The translations under genes were made by a program, and so were the position numbers. Source: Sphingomonas sp. PAMC26645 (lineage in GTDB: Bacteria; Pseudomonadota; Alphaproteobacteria; Sphingomonadales; Sphingomonadaceae). From it: 64,000 nucleotides of DNA. Numbering within the stretch: position 1 is the stretch's first letter; every line of letters starts with the position of its first letter. The notes under the pieces were generated by a model. It searched no databases. It worked only from the letters and a program-made list of their open reading frames with translations, and had not been told where the DNA came from. The stretch lies in the NCBI RefSeq assembly GCF_004795835.1, contig NZ_CP039249.1:62001-126000 (forward strand), read 5' to 3'. This document shows positions 27,059-35,939 of the stretch, one piece after another.

Positions 27059-28662
27059 TGCTCGACTTCCCGCGCTGGAAAATCGGGTCGATCATCGGGT
27101 TGCTGGCGGCATTGTGCCTGCTGGCGATCCCGAGCTTCCTTCCCGAGAGCACCACGAGCCAATGGGGGCGGATCCCGCATCCGCACATCAACCTCGGGCT
27201 CGATCTCGCCGGCGGCAGCTATCTGCTGCTCGAGGCGGACACCGCCGACCTCGCCGCGACGCGGATCGAGGCGATGCGCGACAGCGTCGCGGGGACGATG
27301 CGCAACGGGACGCCGCGGATCGAGATCGGAGACATTTCGACGCGGGGCGGCCAGCTGACCTTCCTGCTGCGTGATCCGAGCCAGGTCGACGCGGCGCGCG
27401 AGCGCCTGCTGGCGATCACCGGCGGTGGCGCCGGGATGAGCGGCCAGCGCGAGTGGGACATCAATGTCGTCGACACGAGCCGGTTCGTGCTCAAGCCGAC
27501 CCAGGCCGGCCTGACCCAGGCGGTCGACACCGCGATGAAGGACGCGACCGAAGTCGTCCGTCGTCGTATCGACGCGCTCGGCACCAAGGAGCCGACGATC
27601 GTTCGCCAGGGCGCGACGCGGATCGTCGTCCAGGTGCCGGGGCTGAAGAACCCGCAGGCGCTGAAGGAGCTGATCGGCAAGACCGCCAAGCTCGAATTCA
27701 AGCTGGTCGACGAGACCGCGAACCCGGCTGATCTGGTCAAGGGGATCGCCCCGATCGGCAGCCAGGTGCTGCCGTATCCGGGCAACCCGCGCGGCGTGCC
27801 GTTCATCGCGGTCAAGCGATCGGTGATCATCTCGGGCGACCAGCTCGCCGATGCGCGCCAGGAGTTCGAGTCGCAGACCAACGCGCCGCAGGTGGCGATC
27901 ACGTTCGATGCGGTCGGTGGCCGTCGCTTCGCCAAGGTGACGACCGAGAACACCAACAAGCCGTTCGCGATCATCCTCGACAATTCGGTGATCTCTGCGC
28001 CGAACATCAACGAGCCGATCCTGGGCGGTCGCGCGTCGATCTCGGGCAACTTCACCGTCGAATCGGCGAACGCGCTGGCGATCTCGCTGCGGTCGGGCAA
28101 GCTGCCGGTCAACCTGAAGACGATCGCCGAGAGCACCGTCAGCCCCGATCTCGGCAAGGATTCGATCCGCGCTGGCGTGCTCGCGTCGATCGTCGCCGCG
28201 CTGCTCGTGATCGTGTTCATGTTCGTCACCTATGGGCGGTTCGGGCTGTATGCGAACCTCGCGGTGGTCATCAACATCCTGGTCATCGTCGCAGTCATGG
28301 CGATGCTGAACGCGACGCTGACGCTGCCGGGAATCGCCGGGTTCGTGCTGACGATCGGTACCGCGGTGGATGCCAACGTGCTGATCAACGAGCGTATTCG
28401 CGAAGAGCGGCGACGCGGGCGTAGCGTCGTCCAGTCGGTCGAGCTCGGCTACAAGGAAGCATCGCGGACGATCTTCGAGGCCAACGTGACCCACGCCATC
28501 ACCGGCGTGATCATGCTGCTGCTCGGCTCGGGTCCGGTGAAGGGCTTCGCGGTCGTGCTGCTGATCGGGATCTGCACGTCGGTGTTCACCGCCGTCACGT
28601 TCACGCGGATGATGGTCGCGCTGTGGCTGCGGAAGAACCGCCCCACCACGATCAATATTTGA
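27058..28662 (+). CDS. secD: Protein translocase subunit SecD
   Basis: 534-residue inner-membrane protein using the proton gradient to pull exported proteins into the periplasm. One N-terminal membrane helix (about 11-27) precedes the large periplasmic P1 domain, which starts near LGLDLAGGSYLLLE and contains the head segment FAIILDNSVISAPN and ILGGRASISG. Five more membrane segments follow, including GFVLTIGTAVDANVLINER, a conserved RND-type motif with the functionally key Asp. It overlaps yajC and is followed 14 bp later by secF. Confidence 0.97.
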   Translation: MLDFPRWKIGSIIGLLAALCLLAIPSFLPESTTSQWGRIPHPHINLGLDLAGGSYLLLEADTADLAATRIEAMRDSVAGTMRNGTPRIEIGDISTRGGQLTFLLRDPSQVDAARERLLAITGGGAGMSGQREWDINVVDTSRFVLKPTQAGLTQAVDTAMKDATEVVRRRIDALGTKEPTIVRQGATRIVVQVPGLKNPQALKELIGKTAKLEFKLVDETANPADLVKGIAPIGSQVLPYPGNPRGVPFIAVKRSVIISGDQLADARQEFESQTNAPQVAITFDAVGGRRFAKVTTENTNKPFAIILDNSVISAPNINEPILGGRASISGNFTVESANALAISLRSGKLPVNLKTIAESTVSPDLGKDSIRAGVLASIVAALLVIVFMFVTYGRFGLYANLAVVINILVIVAVMAMLNATLTLPGIAGFVLTIGTAVDANVLINERIREERRRGRSVVQSVELGYKEASRTIFEANVTHAITGVIMLLLGSGPVKGFAVVLLIGICTSVFTAVTFTRMMVALWLRKNRPTTINI

Positions 28663-28676
28663 GGCGGGAGATAACC

Positions 28677-29642
28677 ATGCGCCTGCTGAAACTCGTTCCC
28701 GACAACACGAACCTGAAGTTCGTCTCGCTCCGCAAATGGGCGTTCGGGCTGACCCTGCTGCTGTCGTTGCTGGCGATCGGGCTGGTCGTGACGAAGGGCC
28801 TCAACATGGGCGTCGACTTCGTCGGCGGCGTCCTGATCGAAGAAAAGTTCGCCACCCCGCCGTCGATCGACGCGGTTCGCACCGAAGTCGACCGCCTCGG
28901 CGTCGGCGAAGCCTCGATCCAGTCGTTCAGCGATCCCAAGACGCTGTCGATCCGCCTGCCGGTGCCCGCCGGGGACGAAGGCGCGACCAACCGCCTCGTC
29001 AAGAAGGTGTCGGACGACCTCGCGGTGAAGTTCCCCGGCGCGACCTTCTCCAAGTACGATACGATCTCGGGCAAGGTCTCGGACGAGCTGATCAGCAAGG
29101 GTCTGCTCGCGGTCGGTCTCGCGATCCTCGGCATCGCGCTGTTCGCGGTGGTGCGGTTCGAGTGGCAGTTCGGCGTGTCGACCGTCGTCGCGATCGTCCA
29201 CGATCTGTTGATGACGCTCGGCTTCTTCGCGCTGACGCAGTTCGAGTTCGACCTCAATATCGTCGCGGCGGTGCTGACGATCATCTCGTACTCGATCAAC
29301 GACAAGATCGTGATCGACGATCGTATCCGCGAGAACATGCGCCGGTACCGGAAGATGGACATGCGCGAGATCATCGACCTGTCGGTGAACGAGACGCTGC
29401 CGCGCACCGTGATGACCTCGGTGACGATCCTGCTCGCGCTGGTGGCGATGCTGGTGCTCGGCGGCCATGTGCTGCGCGGGTTCACCGCGGCGATGATCCT
29501 CGGCATCGTGGTCGGGACGTACTCGTCGATCTACGTGTCGTCGTCGCTGCTGATCACGCTGGGTCTGCGGGCCGATCCTGCGCCGCGCAAGGGCGGCGTG
29601 CAGGATGGCGCCGAACGGGTTGGTCCGAAGGTCGAGCGTTGA
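28677..29642 (+). CDS. secF: Protein translocase subunit SecF
   Basis: 321 residues, the SecD partner. Visible features: N-terminal helix at about 20-38, GVDFVGGVLIEEKF, the periplasmic domain, and the RND-type membrane core with VVAIVHDLLMTLGFFALTQF, YSINDKIVIDDRIREN and NETLPRTVMTSVTILLALV. GGGAG lies upstream of ATG 28677. The C-terminal tail (RKGGVQDGAERVGPKVER) is cytoplasmic. It completes the yajC-secD-secF operon; the next gene starts 7 bp later. Confidence 0.97.
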   Translation: MRLLKLVPDNTNLKFVSLRKWAFGLTLLLSLLAIGLVVTKGLNMGVDFVGGVLIEEKFATPPSIDAVRTEVDRLGVGEASIQSFSDPKTLSIRLPVPAGDEGATNRLVKKVSDDLAVKFPGATFSKYDTISGKVSDELISKGLLAVGLAILGIALFAVVRFEWQFGVSTVVAIVHDLLMTLGFFALTQFEFDLNIVAAVLTIISYSINDKIVIDDRIRENMRRYRKMDMREIIDLSVNETLPRTVMTSVTILLALVAMLVLGGHVLRGFTAAMILGIVVGTYSSIYVSSSLLITLGLRADPAPRKGGVQDGAERVGPKVER

Positions 29643-29649
29643 TCACGTC

Positions 29650-30024
29650 ATGAGGATGGACCGCGAGAAGACCGATGGGCCGATGATCTCGGCAATCGGT
29701 CGGGCCGGGTTCAAGGTCGACGACGGGTATTATACCGCTTTGTCGATCAGTCCCGAGCGCGCGGATGGCTGGGAGCCGCCGGCGTTCGAGACGCTTGGCG
29801 AGGCGGACGTGGCGGCATTGCTGGCGCTCGATCCGCCGCCGGAGTTCCTGTTGCTGGGGACCGGTTCCGCGCTTCGTCAGCCGCCGCTTGCGTTCAAGAA
29901 GGCGGTCGAGGCGCGGGGGTTCGGGATCGAGGCTATGGACAGCCGGGCTGCTGCTCGGGCTTGGGCTGTCCTGCGTGGCGAAGGTCGCTGGATCGTGGCG
30001 GCGCTGTACCCGCTCGAAGGGTGA
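29650..30024 (+). CDS. Mth938-like domain protein
   Basis: 124 residues with the Mth938/NDUFAF3-fold pattern: an opening strand region (MISAIGRAGFKVDDGYYTA), the conserved FLLLGTGSALRQPP and ARGFGIEAMDSRAAARAWAV, then a final strand. The eukaryotic relative NDUFAF3 is a complex I assembly factor, and alphaproteobacterial genes of this family commonly follow secF. It starts 7 bp after secF and is probably in the same operon. A biochemical role here is unproven. The start may be ATG 29650 or ATG 29656. Confidence 0.82.
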   Translation: MRMDREKTDGPMISAIGRAGFKVDDGYYTALSISPERADGWEPPAFETLGEADVAALLALDPPPEFLLLGTGSALRQPPLAFKKAVEARGFGIEAMDSRAAARAWAVLRGEGRWIVAALYPLEG

Positions 30025-30038
30025 TCTGAGACTTCTGA

Positions 30039-30160
30039 TCCTCCCCCGCTAGGGGGAGGTGGCTGGCACTTGCCAGACGGAGGGGGCGGTAAGGGAAACC
30101 GCCGTTCCGTGTCCTCCCCCTCCGTCACCTTCGGTGCCACCTCCCCCTGGCGGGGGAGGA
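30039..30160. repeat. Intergenic palindromic element, family D
   Basis: TCCTCCCCCGCTAGGGGGAG and CTGGCACTTGCCAGACGG are mirrored by CCTCCGTCACCTTCGGTGCC and CTCCCCCTGGCGGGGGAGGA. It fills the convergent gap and ends 2 bp before the glycosyltransferase stop codon. Confidence 0.85.
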
Positions 30161-30162
30161 TT

Positions 30163-31338
30163 CTAAATCCGGTGTTCCGCGGCTAGCGTCATCAGGTGCT
30201 CGTAGAGCGCGGCCGTGTTGGCTTCCCAGGTGAAGCTGGCGACCGTGGCGCGCGTCGCTTGGGGCGCAGGCGGGTCGGCCAGGAGGGCTCCGATCGCGGC
30301 GGCGAACGCTAGCGAGTCGCCTATCGTGACGCGGCCTGCTTCTGGCGATGTCACCACGTCATGCGCGCCGCCGGCGTCGGTGATGACGATCGGCGTGCCG
30401 CAGGCGAGCGATTCGACCCAGGCGTTGGCGAGGCCCTCGGACTCGGAGGCAAGCGCGCTGACATCGGCAGCGGCGATCAGCTTCGGGATTTCGGCGTGGG
30501 GTACGGCGCCGAGCAGGCGGACGCGGTCGATTATGCCTAGTCGCGCGATCTGTGCTTCCAGTGTCGCGCGTGCAGGGCCCTGCCCTGCGATTAGCAAAGT
30601 GACGCCGGGGAGCGCGGCGACCGCGTCGATGACGATGTCGTGGCCCTTGCGCGGGATCAGCGCGCCGACCGAGACGACTAGCGAGCCAGAGACGCCGAGG
30701 GCTGCCTTGGCGGTGGCGCGGTCGACGGGGTGGAAGCGGTCCTGGTCGACGCCGGTGTGGTGGACGCGGACGCGGTCGGCGGGCAATCCCATCGCGACCA
30801 TGTCGGCCTTCATCGCGGCGCTGACCGCGAGCATGCCCGCGGCGTTGCGGCCCGCGGCGCGGACCTGCGCGGCGGTGGCGGGGGCGTTGCCCCAGATGTG
30901 GATGTCGGAGCCGCGCGCCTTGATCGACACGGGGACGCCGTAGCGCTTGCCGAGCGCGACCGCGGCGGGACCGTCGGGGAAGAAGAACGACGCGTCGATG
31001 ACGTCGAACGCGAAGTCATCGCGGATCGCGTCGAGGACCGGGACGAGCGCGCGGTGCAACGCTGCGGCGTGATGGCGGCCCTGGAGGAAGGGGCGGACGG
31101 TGAAGCGCGGGCGGTGGAGGTCGATGCCTTTCCAGCGTTCGTGCGTCGGGAGCGTGGCGAGGGTTGCGTAGTGGCCGAGGTGGCGGAGCGGGCCAGGGGG
31201 GAGGCCGATCGGTGCTACCGCTTGCAGCGAGACGTCGGGGTGCGCGGCGAGGCCGAGCGTCTGGCGTTCGACGAAGACGCCGAAATTGGGGCGGGTCGCA
31301 TCCGGGAACAGGGTGGAGAGAGTTAGGATGCGGAGCAT
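30163..31338 (-). CDS. Glycosyltransferase family 4 protein
   Basis: 391-residue GT-B enzyme, retaining type. The N-terminal half starts MLRILTLSTLFPDATRPNFG; the C-terminal donor-binding half shows SVGALIPRKGHDIVIDAVA, IAGQGPARATLEAQIARLG, and the EX7E motif in SESEGLANAWVESLACGTP, typical of sugar-nucleotide-using GT4 enzymes. Likely role is synthesis of an exopolysaccharide or other surface glycan. It lies just downstream of manA on the same strand (gap about 287 bp with two palindromes), and manA supplies mannose-6-phosphate for GDP-sugars, but a functional link is only suggested. No membrane segment. Confidence 0.88.
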   Translation of the reverse strand: MLRILTLSTLFPDATRPNFGVFVERQTLGLAAHPDVSLQAVAPIGLPPGPLRHLGHYATLATLPTHERWKGIDLHRPRFTVRPFLQGRHHAAALHRALVPVLDAIRDDFAFDVIDASFFFPDGPAAVALGKRYGVPVSIKARGSDIHIWGNAPATAAQVRAAGRNAAGMLAVSAAMKADMVAMGLPADRVRVHHTGVDQDRFHPVDRATAKAALGVSGSLVVSVGALIPRKGHDIVIDAVAALPGVTLLIAGQGPARATLEAQIARLGIIDRVRLLGAVPHAEIPKLIAAADVSALASESEGLANAWVESLACGTPIVITDAGGAHDVVTSPEAGRVTIGDSLAFAAAIGALLADPPAPQATRATVASFTWEANTAALYEHLMTLAAEHRI

Positions 31339-31400
31339 GGGCTCGGGGTTACAGGGGGTGGGTTAATGCTGGGTGAGTGGGGGCGTATCATCCTCAACTA

Positions 31401-31499
31401 CCACCCCGGCGGAGGCCAATTGGGTGACGTTGCTAACGAAGGACAGCCCGCCGTTATTGCCACCTTTCCAATTGGGCCCCCGGCCTTCGCCGGGGTGGT
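31401..31499. repeat. Intergenic palindromic element, family A (left arm shortened)
   Basis: CCACCCCGGCGGAGGCCAAT lacks the central GGGGCC of other left arms, while the right arm CCAATTGGGCCCCCGGCCTT is complete. The spacer carries the TAACGAAGG-type block of other copies. It is followed 35 bp later by a family C copy. Confidence 0.75.
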
Positions 31500-31533
31500 G
31501 GTGGTTGGGGTGGCGTTTGCTCTCGATTACATT

Positions 31534-31586
31534 GTTTCCCCGCGAAGGCGGGGACCCAGACTGGGCTCCCGCCTTCGCGGGAGAAC
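31534..31586. repeat. Intergenic palindromic element, family C (compact)
   Basis: GTTTCCCCGCGAAGGCGGGG and CCCAG are mirrored by CTGGG and CTCCCGCCTTCGCGGGAGAA around a 2-nt centre. It lies 40 bp beyond the manA stop codon. Confidence 0.8.
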
Positions 31587-31625
31587 AAGGAGGGGGGGTG
31601 GAACGGACGTTGAGGTGCTACGCCC

Positions 31626-32450
31626 TCAGATCCGCTTCGACAGCGGATACGCGAACAGCACATCCGCATCCGCACTCGTCGAGACCGTCTCGCTGCCGGT
31701 CATCGTCGCGCATTCGCCGGCCTTGAACGCGACGCCTGCGACATCGCCCGAGCCGGTGATCGGGATTACCCAGCCGGTCGTGCCTTCGGGCAGGTTGACG
31801 ACGTGGTCGCCGCCCTTCCAGCGCTCGATCACGAATTTCGGGCCTTCGACCATGATCGTGCGGCCGGTCTCGACTTCGATCGGCGGCGCGACGGGGACGT
31901 AGGGCGTGGGGTCGGCGACGTCGATTCCGTCCTTGAGGTGAAGCTCGCGGTCGCTGCCGTAATCGTAGAGACGGTAGGTGGTCTCGGAGTTCTGCTGGAC
32001 CTCGATTACCGTCAGCCCGCCGCCGATCGCGTGGATCGTGTCGGACGCGCAATACATGAAGTCGCCCGGCTTGACCGACTTCCAGTCGAGCTTGTCCTCG
32101 ATCGTGCCGTCGATCGCCGACTGCCGGAGTTCGTCCTTCGAGATCGGCTGCTTCGTGCCGACCGCGATCGTCGAGGTCGGCTCGGCGGCGAGGACCGTCC
32201 AGCACTCGTCCTTGCCGCGCGGCAGGCCGCGGGCGTGTGCCTGCTCGTCGTTGGGATGAACCTGGACCGACAGCTTCTCGCTGGTGAACAAGTATTTGAT
32301 CAGCAGATCGGGCGTGGTGTTGCCGGGCTCCTGGAACCAGACTTCGCCGATCGGCGGCGTACCGGGGGCGGCATCCTCGAACCCGGGCCAGAGCGTGTCG
32401 CGACCCCAGGGCTTCTCGACGCGGTGGGTATGCAGCAGGGTGGCGGGCAT
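31626..32450 (-). CDS. manA: Class I mannose-6-phosphate isomerase
   Basis: Interconverts mannose-6-phosphate and fructose-6-phosphate. The 274-residue protein has the cupin zinc site: VQVHPND (Gln and His ligands) near residue 76, KDECW (Glu ligand) and a later DTIHAIGGGLTVIEVQQNS with the third His; the substrate Arg lies in TTYRLYDYGSDR. Shorter than E. coli ManA (391), but the short form is common in Alphaproteobacteria. The start ATG 32450 has GAGGAT 7 nt upstream; an in-frame ATG at 32483 lacks one. Its product feeds GDP-mannose and related sugars. Confidence 0.9.
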   Translation of the reverse strand: MPATLLHTHRVEKPWGRDTLWPGFEDAAPGTPPIGEVWFQEPGNTTPDLLIKYLFTSEKLSVQVHPNDEQAHARGLPRGKDECWTVLAAEPTSTIAVGTKQPISKDELRQSAIDGTIEDKLDWKSVKPGDFMYCASDTIHAIGGGLTVIEVQQNSETTYRLYDYGSDRELHLKDGIDVADPTPYVPVAPPIEVETGRTIMVEGPKFVIERWKGGDHVVNLPEGTTGWVIPITGSGDVAGVAFKAGECATMTGSETVSTSADADVLFAYPLSKRI

Positions 32451-32619
32451 GGGATATCCTCGACTGGAATGACGGGTCGGCAACGCACGACTATTGCCGT
32501 GTGATCCGGCTCACGGAAACCCCCCATGGTCGGCAACCGCGGGGCCGCGTTTCGGGCGCCGAACGGGGGTGGCGAAAGGGATTGTTCGCGAAGCCCCGCA
32601 TACGCTAAGGACAACGCCG

Positions 32620-33594
32620 ATGCGTATCCCCCAGTCCCTTCCGAGCATGTCGCGTGCCTTTGCTGTCACGCTCATCGCAGCGCTTGCGCTCCCCATGGCC
32701 GGTTGTGCGGGTCGTTCCGCCAAGGGCGACCTTCCTTACGTCGCGCGTGACGTGGGGACGCTTTACTCGACCGCCAAGGCGCGGCTCGACCAGGGGCGCT
32801 ACAAGGAGGCGGCGCAGTTGTTCGACGAGGTCGAGCGGCAGCATCCCTATTCGATCTGGGCGCGTCGTGCGCAGATCATGTCGGCGTTCAGCTATTACCT
32901 CGCCAAGGATTACACCGCGTCGATCAGCTCGGCGCAGCGCTTTCTCGCGGTGCATCCGGGTAACCGCGACGCGCCCTACGCTTATTACCTGATCGCACTC
33001 GGCTATTACGAGCAGATCACCGACGTCACGCGCGACCAGAAGATCACGCGCCAAGCGCTCGATTCGCTCGGCGAACTGATGCGTCGCTATCCGAACACGC
33101 GCTATGCGTCGGATGCGCGGCTGAAGATCGATCTGGTCAACGACCATCTCGCCGGCAAGGAGATGGAGATCGGGCGGTTCTACGAAACGCGCGGCCAGTG
33201 GCTCGCAGCGAACGGCCGCTTCCGCACCGTGATCGACAAGTTCCAGCAGACCACGCACACACCCGAGGCGCTGATGCGGCTGACCGAGACGTATCTGCAG
33301 CTCGGCGTGCCGATCGAGGCCGAGAAGGCCGCCGCGGTGCTGGGCCGCAACTATCCAGGCACCGACTGGTATGATCACGCCTACAAGCTGATGCAGGACC
33401 ATCCGGTGAAGCCGATCGCACCGCTGGCACCGGGCGAGCCAGTCGTGCCGACGGGAACCGCAGGCACGCCGGGTACCGGGGCGCTGGAGCTTCCCAAGGC
33501 GAACGGCAACACCGGTGGCACGGGCGCGGGCAGCGTTTCCAGCCCCGCACCCGTCGGTCCGGGCAGCGCGACGCGGACCGGCCCCGGCAACTGA
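32620..33594 (+). CDS. bamD: Outer membrane assembly lipoprotein BamD
   Basis: 324-residue lipoprotein of the BAM complex, which inserts beta-barrel proteins into the outer membrane. A signal peptide ends at the lipobox LPMAGC. TPR helices follow with the family pattern LYSTAKARLDQGRYKEAAQL, FDEVERQHPYSIWARRAQ, YASDARLKIDLVNDHLAGKE. The usual protein is about 245-290 residues; here residues about 265-324 form an added Pro/Gly/Thr-rich tail (PLAPGEPVVPTGTAGTPGTG and similar). AAGGA precedes ATG 32620 by 8 nt. The neighbour downstream is recN, a common synteny in the order. Confidence 0.94.
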   Translation: MRIPQSLPSMSRAFAVTLIAALALPMAGCAGRSAKGDLPYVARDVGTLYSTAKARLDQGRYKEAAQLFDEVERQHPYSIWARRAQIMSAFSYYLAKDYTASISSAQRFLAVHPGNRDAPYAYYLIALGYYEQITDVTRDQKITRQALDSLGELMRRYPNTRYASDARLKIDLVNDHLAGKEMEIGRFYETRGQWLAANGRFRTVIDKFQQTTHTPEALMRLTETYLQLGVPIEAEKAAAVLGRNYPGTDWYDHAYKLMQDHPVKPIAPLAPGEPVVPTGTAGTPGTGALELPKANGNTGGTGAGSVSSPAPVGPGSATRTGPGN

Positions 33595-33674
33595 TCGTCG
33601 AATCCGCCATGAGAACCCGGGCGTGAGAACAATGGGGGATCAACTTCGCGTGCGGATCGTCTAAGACGCGCGGG

Positions 33675-35339
33675 ATGCTGACCGATCTTTCCATTCGCGA
33701 CGTGGTGCTTATCGAGGCGCTGGATCTGGGATTCGGCGAAGGGCTAGGCGTGCTGACCGGCGAGACCGGCGCGGGCAAGTCGATCCTGCTCGACGCTCTG
33801 GGGCTGGCGCTGGGTGGCCGCGGCGACAGCGGGCTGGTGCGGCATGGCGCTGCTCAAGCTGTCGTGACCGCGACGTTCGATGCCCCTGCCCCCGAATCGC
33901 CGCTTGCGATGTTGTTCGACGAGAACGGGCTGGAGATCGAGCACGGCGAACCGTTGATCGTGAAGCGCATCGTCAAGGCGGACGGCGGCAGTCGCGGGTT
34001 CGTCAACGACCAGCCGGCGTCGGCGGGTCTGCTGCGCGAGATGGCGCCGCATCTAGTTGAGATCCACGGGCAGCATGACGAGCGCGGGTTGCTGAATGCG
34101 CGCGGGCATCGGGCGCTGCTCGACATCTTCGGGCGGACCGAGCCTGGGGCTACCGGGAAGGCGTACGCTGCGTTTCGGGCGGCCGAAGCGGAGTTGGCGG
34201 CGGCTCGCGCGGATATCGAGACGGCGGCGCGAGATCGCGAGTGGCTTGAGCATACGGTTGCCGAACTGACCGCGCTGGCGCCTGTCGCGGGCGAGGAGGA
34301 GACGCTGGCGGATACGCGGCGGTCGATGCAGCGCGCGGAGAAGATCGCGGACGACCTGGCGGCGATCGACGATTTCCTCGAGGGCAAGGACGGCGGGATG
34401 GCGAAGCTGCGCCAGGCCGCGCGCGTGCTCGAGCGGATCGCGGAGGATCATGTCGCGCTGGGCAATGCGCTGGCGGCGGTCGATCGCGCGGTGATCGAGG
34501 CTTCGGTGGCGGAGGAGAGCCTGCGCGATGCTCGGGCGGAGATGGCGTATGATCCGCGCGCGCTGGAGGACGACGAGGCGCGGTTGTTCGAGCTGCGGGC
34601 GATGGCGCGCAAGCACCGCGTGCAGCCGGATGACTTGGCCGCGCTGGCGGACGAGATGCGCGCGCGGCTGGAACGGCTCGATGCGGGCGAGGGCGGGATC
34701 GCGAAGATCGAGGCACGCGTTGCGTCAGCGCGGAAGGCATTCGATGCGGCTTCGGATGCTTTGACGAAGCGGCGGTTGGCGGCGGCGAAGCGCCTCGATG
34801 TGGCGGTGGCGGGTGAGTTGGCGCCGTTGAAGCTGGACGCGGCGCGGTTCCAGACGGTGGTCGCGCCGCTGAGTGAAGAGGGCTGGTCGGCGGCGGGCAA
34901 GGACCGCGTCGAGTTCGAGATCTCGACCAACCCGGGGGCGCCGTTCGCGGCGCTCACCAAGATCGCGTCGGGCGGCGAGTTGTCGCGCTTCATCCTCGCG
35001 CTGAAGGTCGCGTTGGCGGAAGAGGGCGGCGCGTCGACGATGGTGTTCGACGAGATCGACCGCGGCGTCGGTGGCGCCGTGGCGAGCGCGATCGGCGAGC
35101 GACTCGCGCGGCTGGCGCTGAGCACGCAGTTGCTGGTGGTGACGCACAGCCCGCAGGTCGCGGCGCGGGGGGCGAAGCATCTGCTGATCGCCAAGAGCAG
35201 TGACGGGACGGTCACGCGGACTGGCGTGCGGGCCTTGTCCGAGAACGAACGGCGGGAAGAGATCGCGCGGATGCTGTCGGGCGCGCAGATTACGGATGAA
35301 GCGCGGGCTCAGGCGGAGCGGTTGCTCGAGCAGGGTTGA
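33675..35339 (+). CDS. recN: DNA repair protein RecN
   Basis: 554-residue SMC-like ATPase acting early in double-strand-break repair. Walker A in LTGETGAGKSILLDAL at about 32-46, QHDERGLLNARGH, a central coiled coil (about 150-370), signature LSRFILALKVAL after SGGE, and Walker B STMVFDEIDRGVGGAVA. The C-terminus has the typical VVTHSPQVAARGAKHLLI. It starts 80 bp after bamD. I looked for an alphaproteobacterial SOS box (GTTC-N7-GTTC) upstream and did not find one with the correct spacing. Confidence 0.95.
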   Translation: MLTDLSIRDVVLIEALDLGFGEGLGVLTGETGAGKSILLDALGLALGGRGDSGLVRHGAAQAVVTATFDAPAPESPLAMLFDENGLEIEHGEPLIVKRIVKADGGSRGFVNDQPASAGLLREMAPHLVEIHGQHDERGLLNARGHRALLDIFGRTEPGATGKAYAAFRAAEAELAAARADIETAARDREWLEHTVAELTALAPVAGEEETLADTRRSMQRAEKIADDLAAIDDFLEGKDGGMAKLRQAARVLERIAEDHVALGNALAAVDRAVIEASVAEESLRDARAEMAYDPRALEDDEARLFELRAMARKHRVQPDDLAALADEMRARLERLDAGEGGIAKIEARVASARKAFDAASDALTKRRLAAAKRLDVAVAGELAPLKLDAARFQTVVAPLSEEGWSAAGKDRVEFEISTNPGAPFAALTKIASGGELSRFILALKVALAEEGGASTMVFDEIDRGVGGAVASAIGERLARLALSTQLLVVTHSPQVAARGAKHLLIAKSSDGTVTRTGVRALSENERREEIARMLSGAQITDEARAQAERLLEQG

Positions 35340-35369
35340 GGCTTTAGGCTCGACTTCGCGAAGCCAATA

Positions 35370-35450
35370 CCGTTCCCCCGCGGAGGCGGGGGTCCAGGGT
35401 ACCACCCGCAGCGCCTGTGACCCTGGACTCCCGCGTTCGCGGGAGAACGG
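35370..35450. repeat. Intergenic palindromic element, family C (long form)
   Basis: CCGTTCCCCCGCGGAGGCGG with GGGTCCAGGGT is mirrored by ACCCTGGACTCCCGCG and CGCGGGAGAACGG. It lies 30 bp after recN and 18 bp before the stop of the convergent small gene. Confidence 0.8.
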
Positions 35451-35468
35451 TGCCGCGAAAGGCTAATC

Positions 35469-35813
35469 TCAGGGCATCGCCTGCCGCGGGTGCCCCAAGT
35501 GGATCTTCAGCACCGGCACGACGATGTAATCGCCGCCGACTTTGCGCAGGCCGTGCAGCGCCCGGCTGCCGAAATCGCCGTCTTCGTGGATCACCGCACG
35601 GACCGGCGCCTGTTCGGTGTGGATCATGTCGTCGAGCCCGGCGGCACTGGCGTCGGAGCGCGGCCATAGCGATTGCTGGACGCGGTCGTCCGCGGACGAA
35701 TCGTCGTTCCAGTCATAGCCGATCGCCGGGGCCGGCTTAGGGGAGACGTGAGTCTGCTGGGCGGCGGCGGGAGCGGCAAGGACGATGGCGATGATCATAA
35801 CTGCTGTTTTCAT
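35469..35813 (-). CDS. Small secreted protein of unknown function
   Basis: 114 residues. The signal peptide MKTAVMIIAIVLAAPAAAQ is clear. The mature protein is hydrophilic and contains YDWNDDSSADDRVQQSLWPR and a C-terminal RALHGLRKVGGDYIVVPVL. No cysteines, no known motif. It sits alone between a family C element on its 3' side and a family A element on its 5' side. Similar short RcnB-like or uncharacterised periplasmic proteins are frequent in this order; I cannot assign a function. Confidence 0.7.
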   Translation of the reverse strand: MKTAVMIIAIVLAAPAAAQQTHVSPKPAPAIGYDWNDDSSADDRVQQSLWPRSDASAAGLDDMIHTEQAPVRAVIHEDGDFGSRALHGLRKVGGDYIVVPVLKIHLGHPRQAMP

Positions 35814-35827
35814 CGCACCCCCGCTTT

Positions 35828-35929
35828 CATCCCGACGAAGGCCGGGGCCCAGTTGGCAAAGTTTAGTTGGGGGAACACAGTGCTCCCTTACAACGATCTT
35901 GCCAACTGGCCCCTGCCTTCGCCGGGGTG
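35828..35929. repeat. Intergenic palindromic element, family A (diverged)
   Basis: CATCCCGACGAAGGCCGGGG and CCCAGTTGGCAA are mirrored by TTGCCAACTGGCCCCTGCCT and TCGCCGGGGTG. The spacer is longer and lacks the usual CGCTTCGTTAC block. Confidence 0.75.
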
Positions 35930-35939
35930 ATTAGCGAAT

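Noticed and set aside
33611..33630. Direct repeat GAGAAC (33611-33616 and 33625-33630) upstream of recN, considered as an SOS box
   Set aside because: Alphaproteobacterial LexA sites need GAAC-N7-GAAC or the GTTC equivalent; here the gap is 10 nt.
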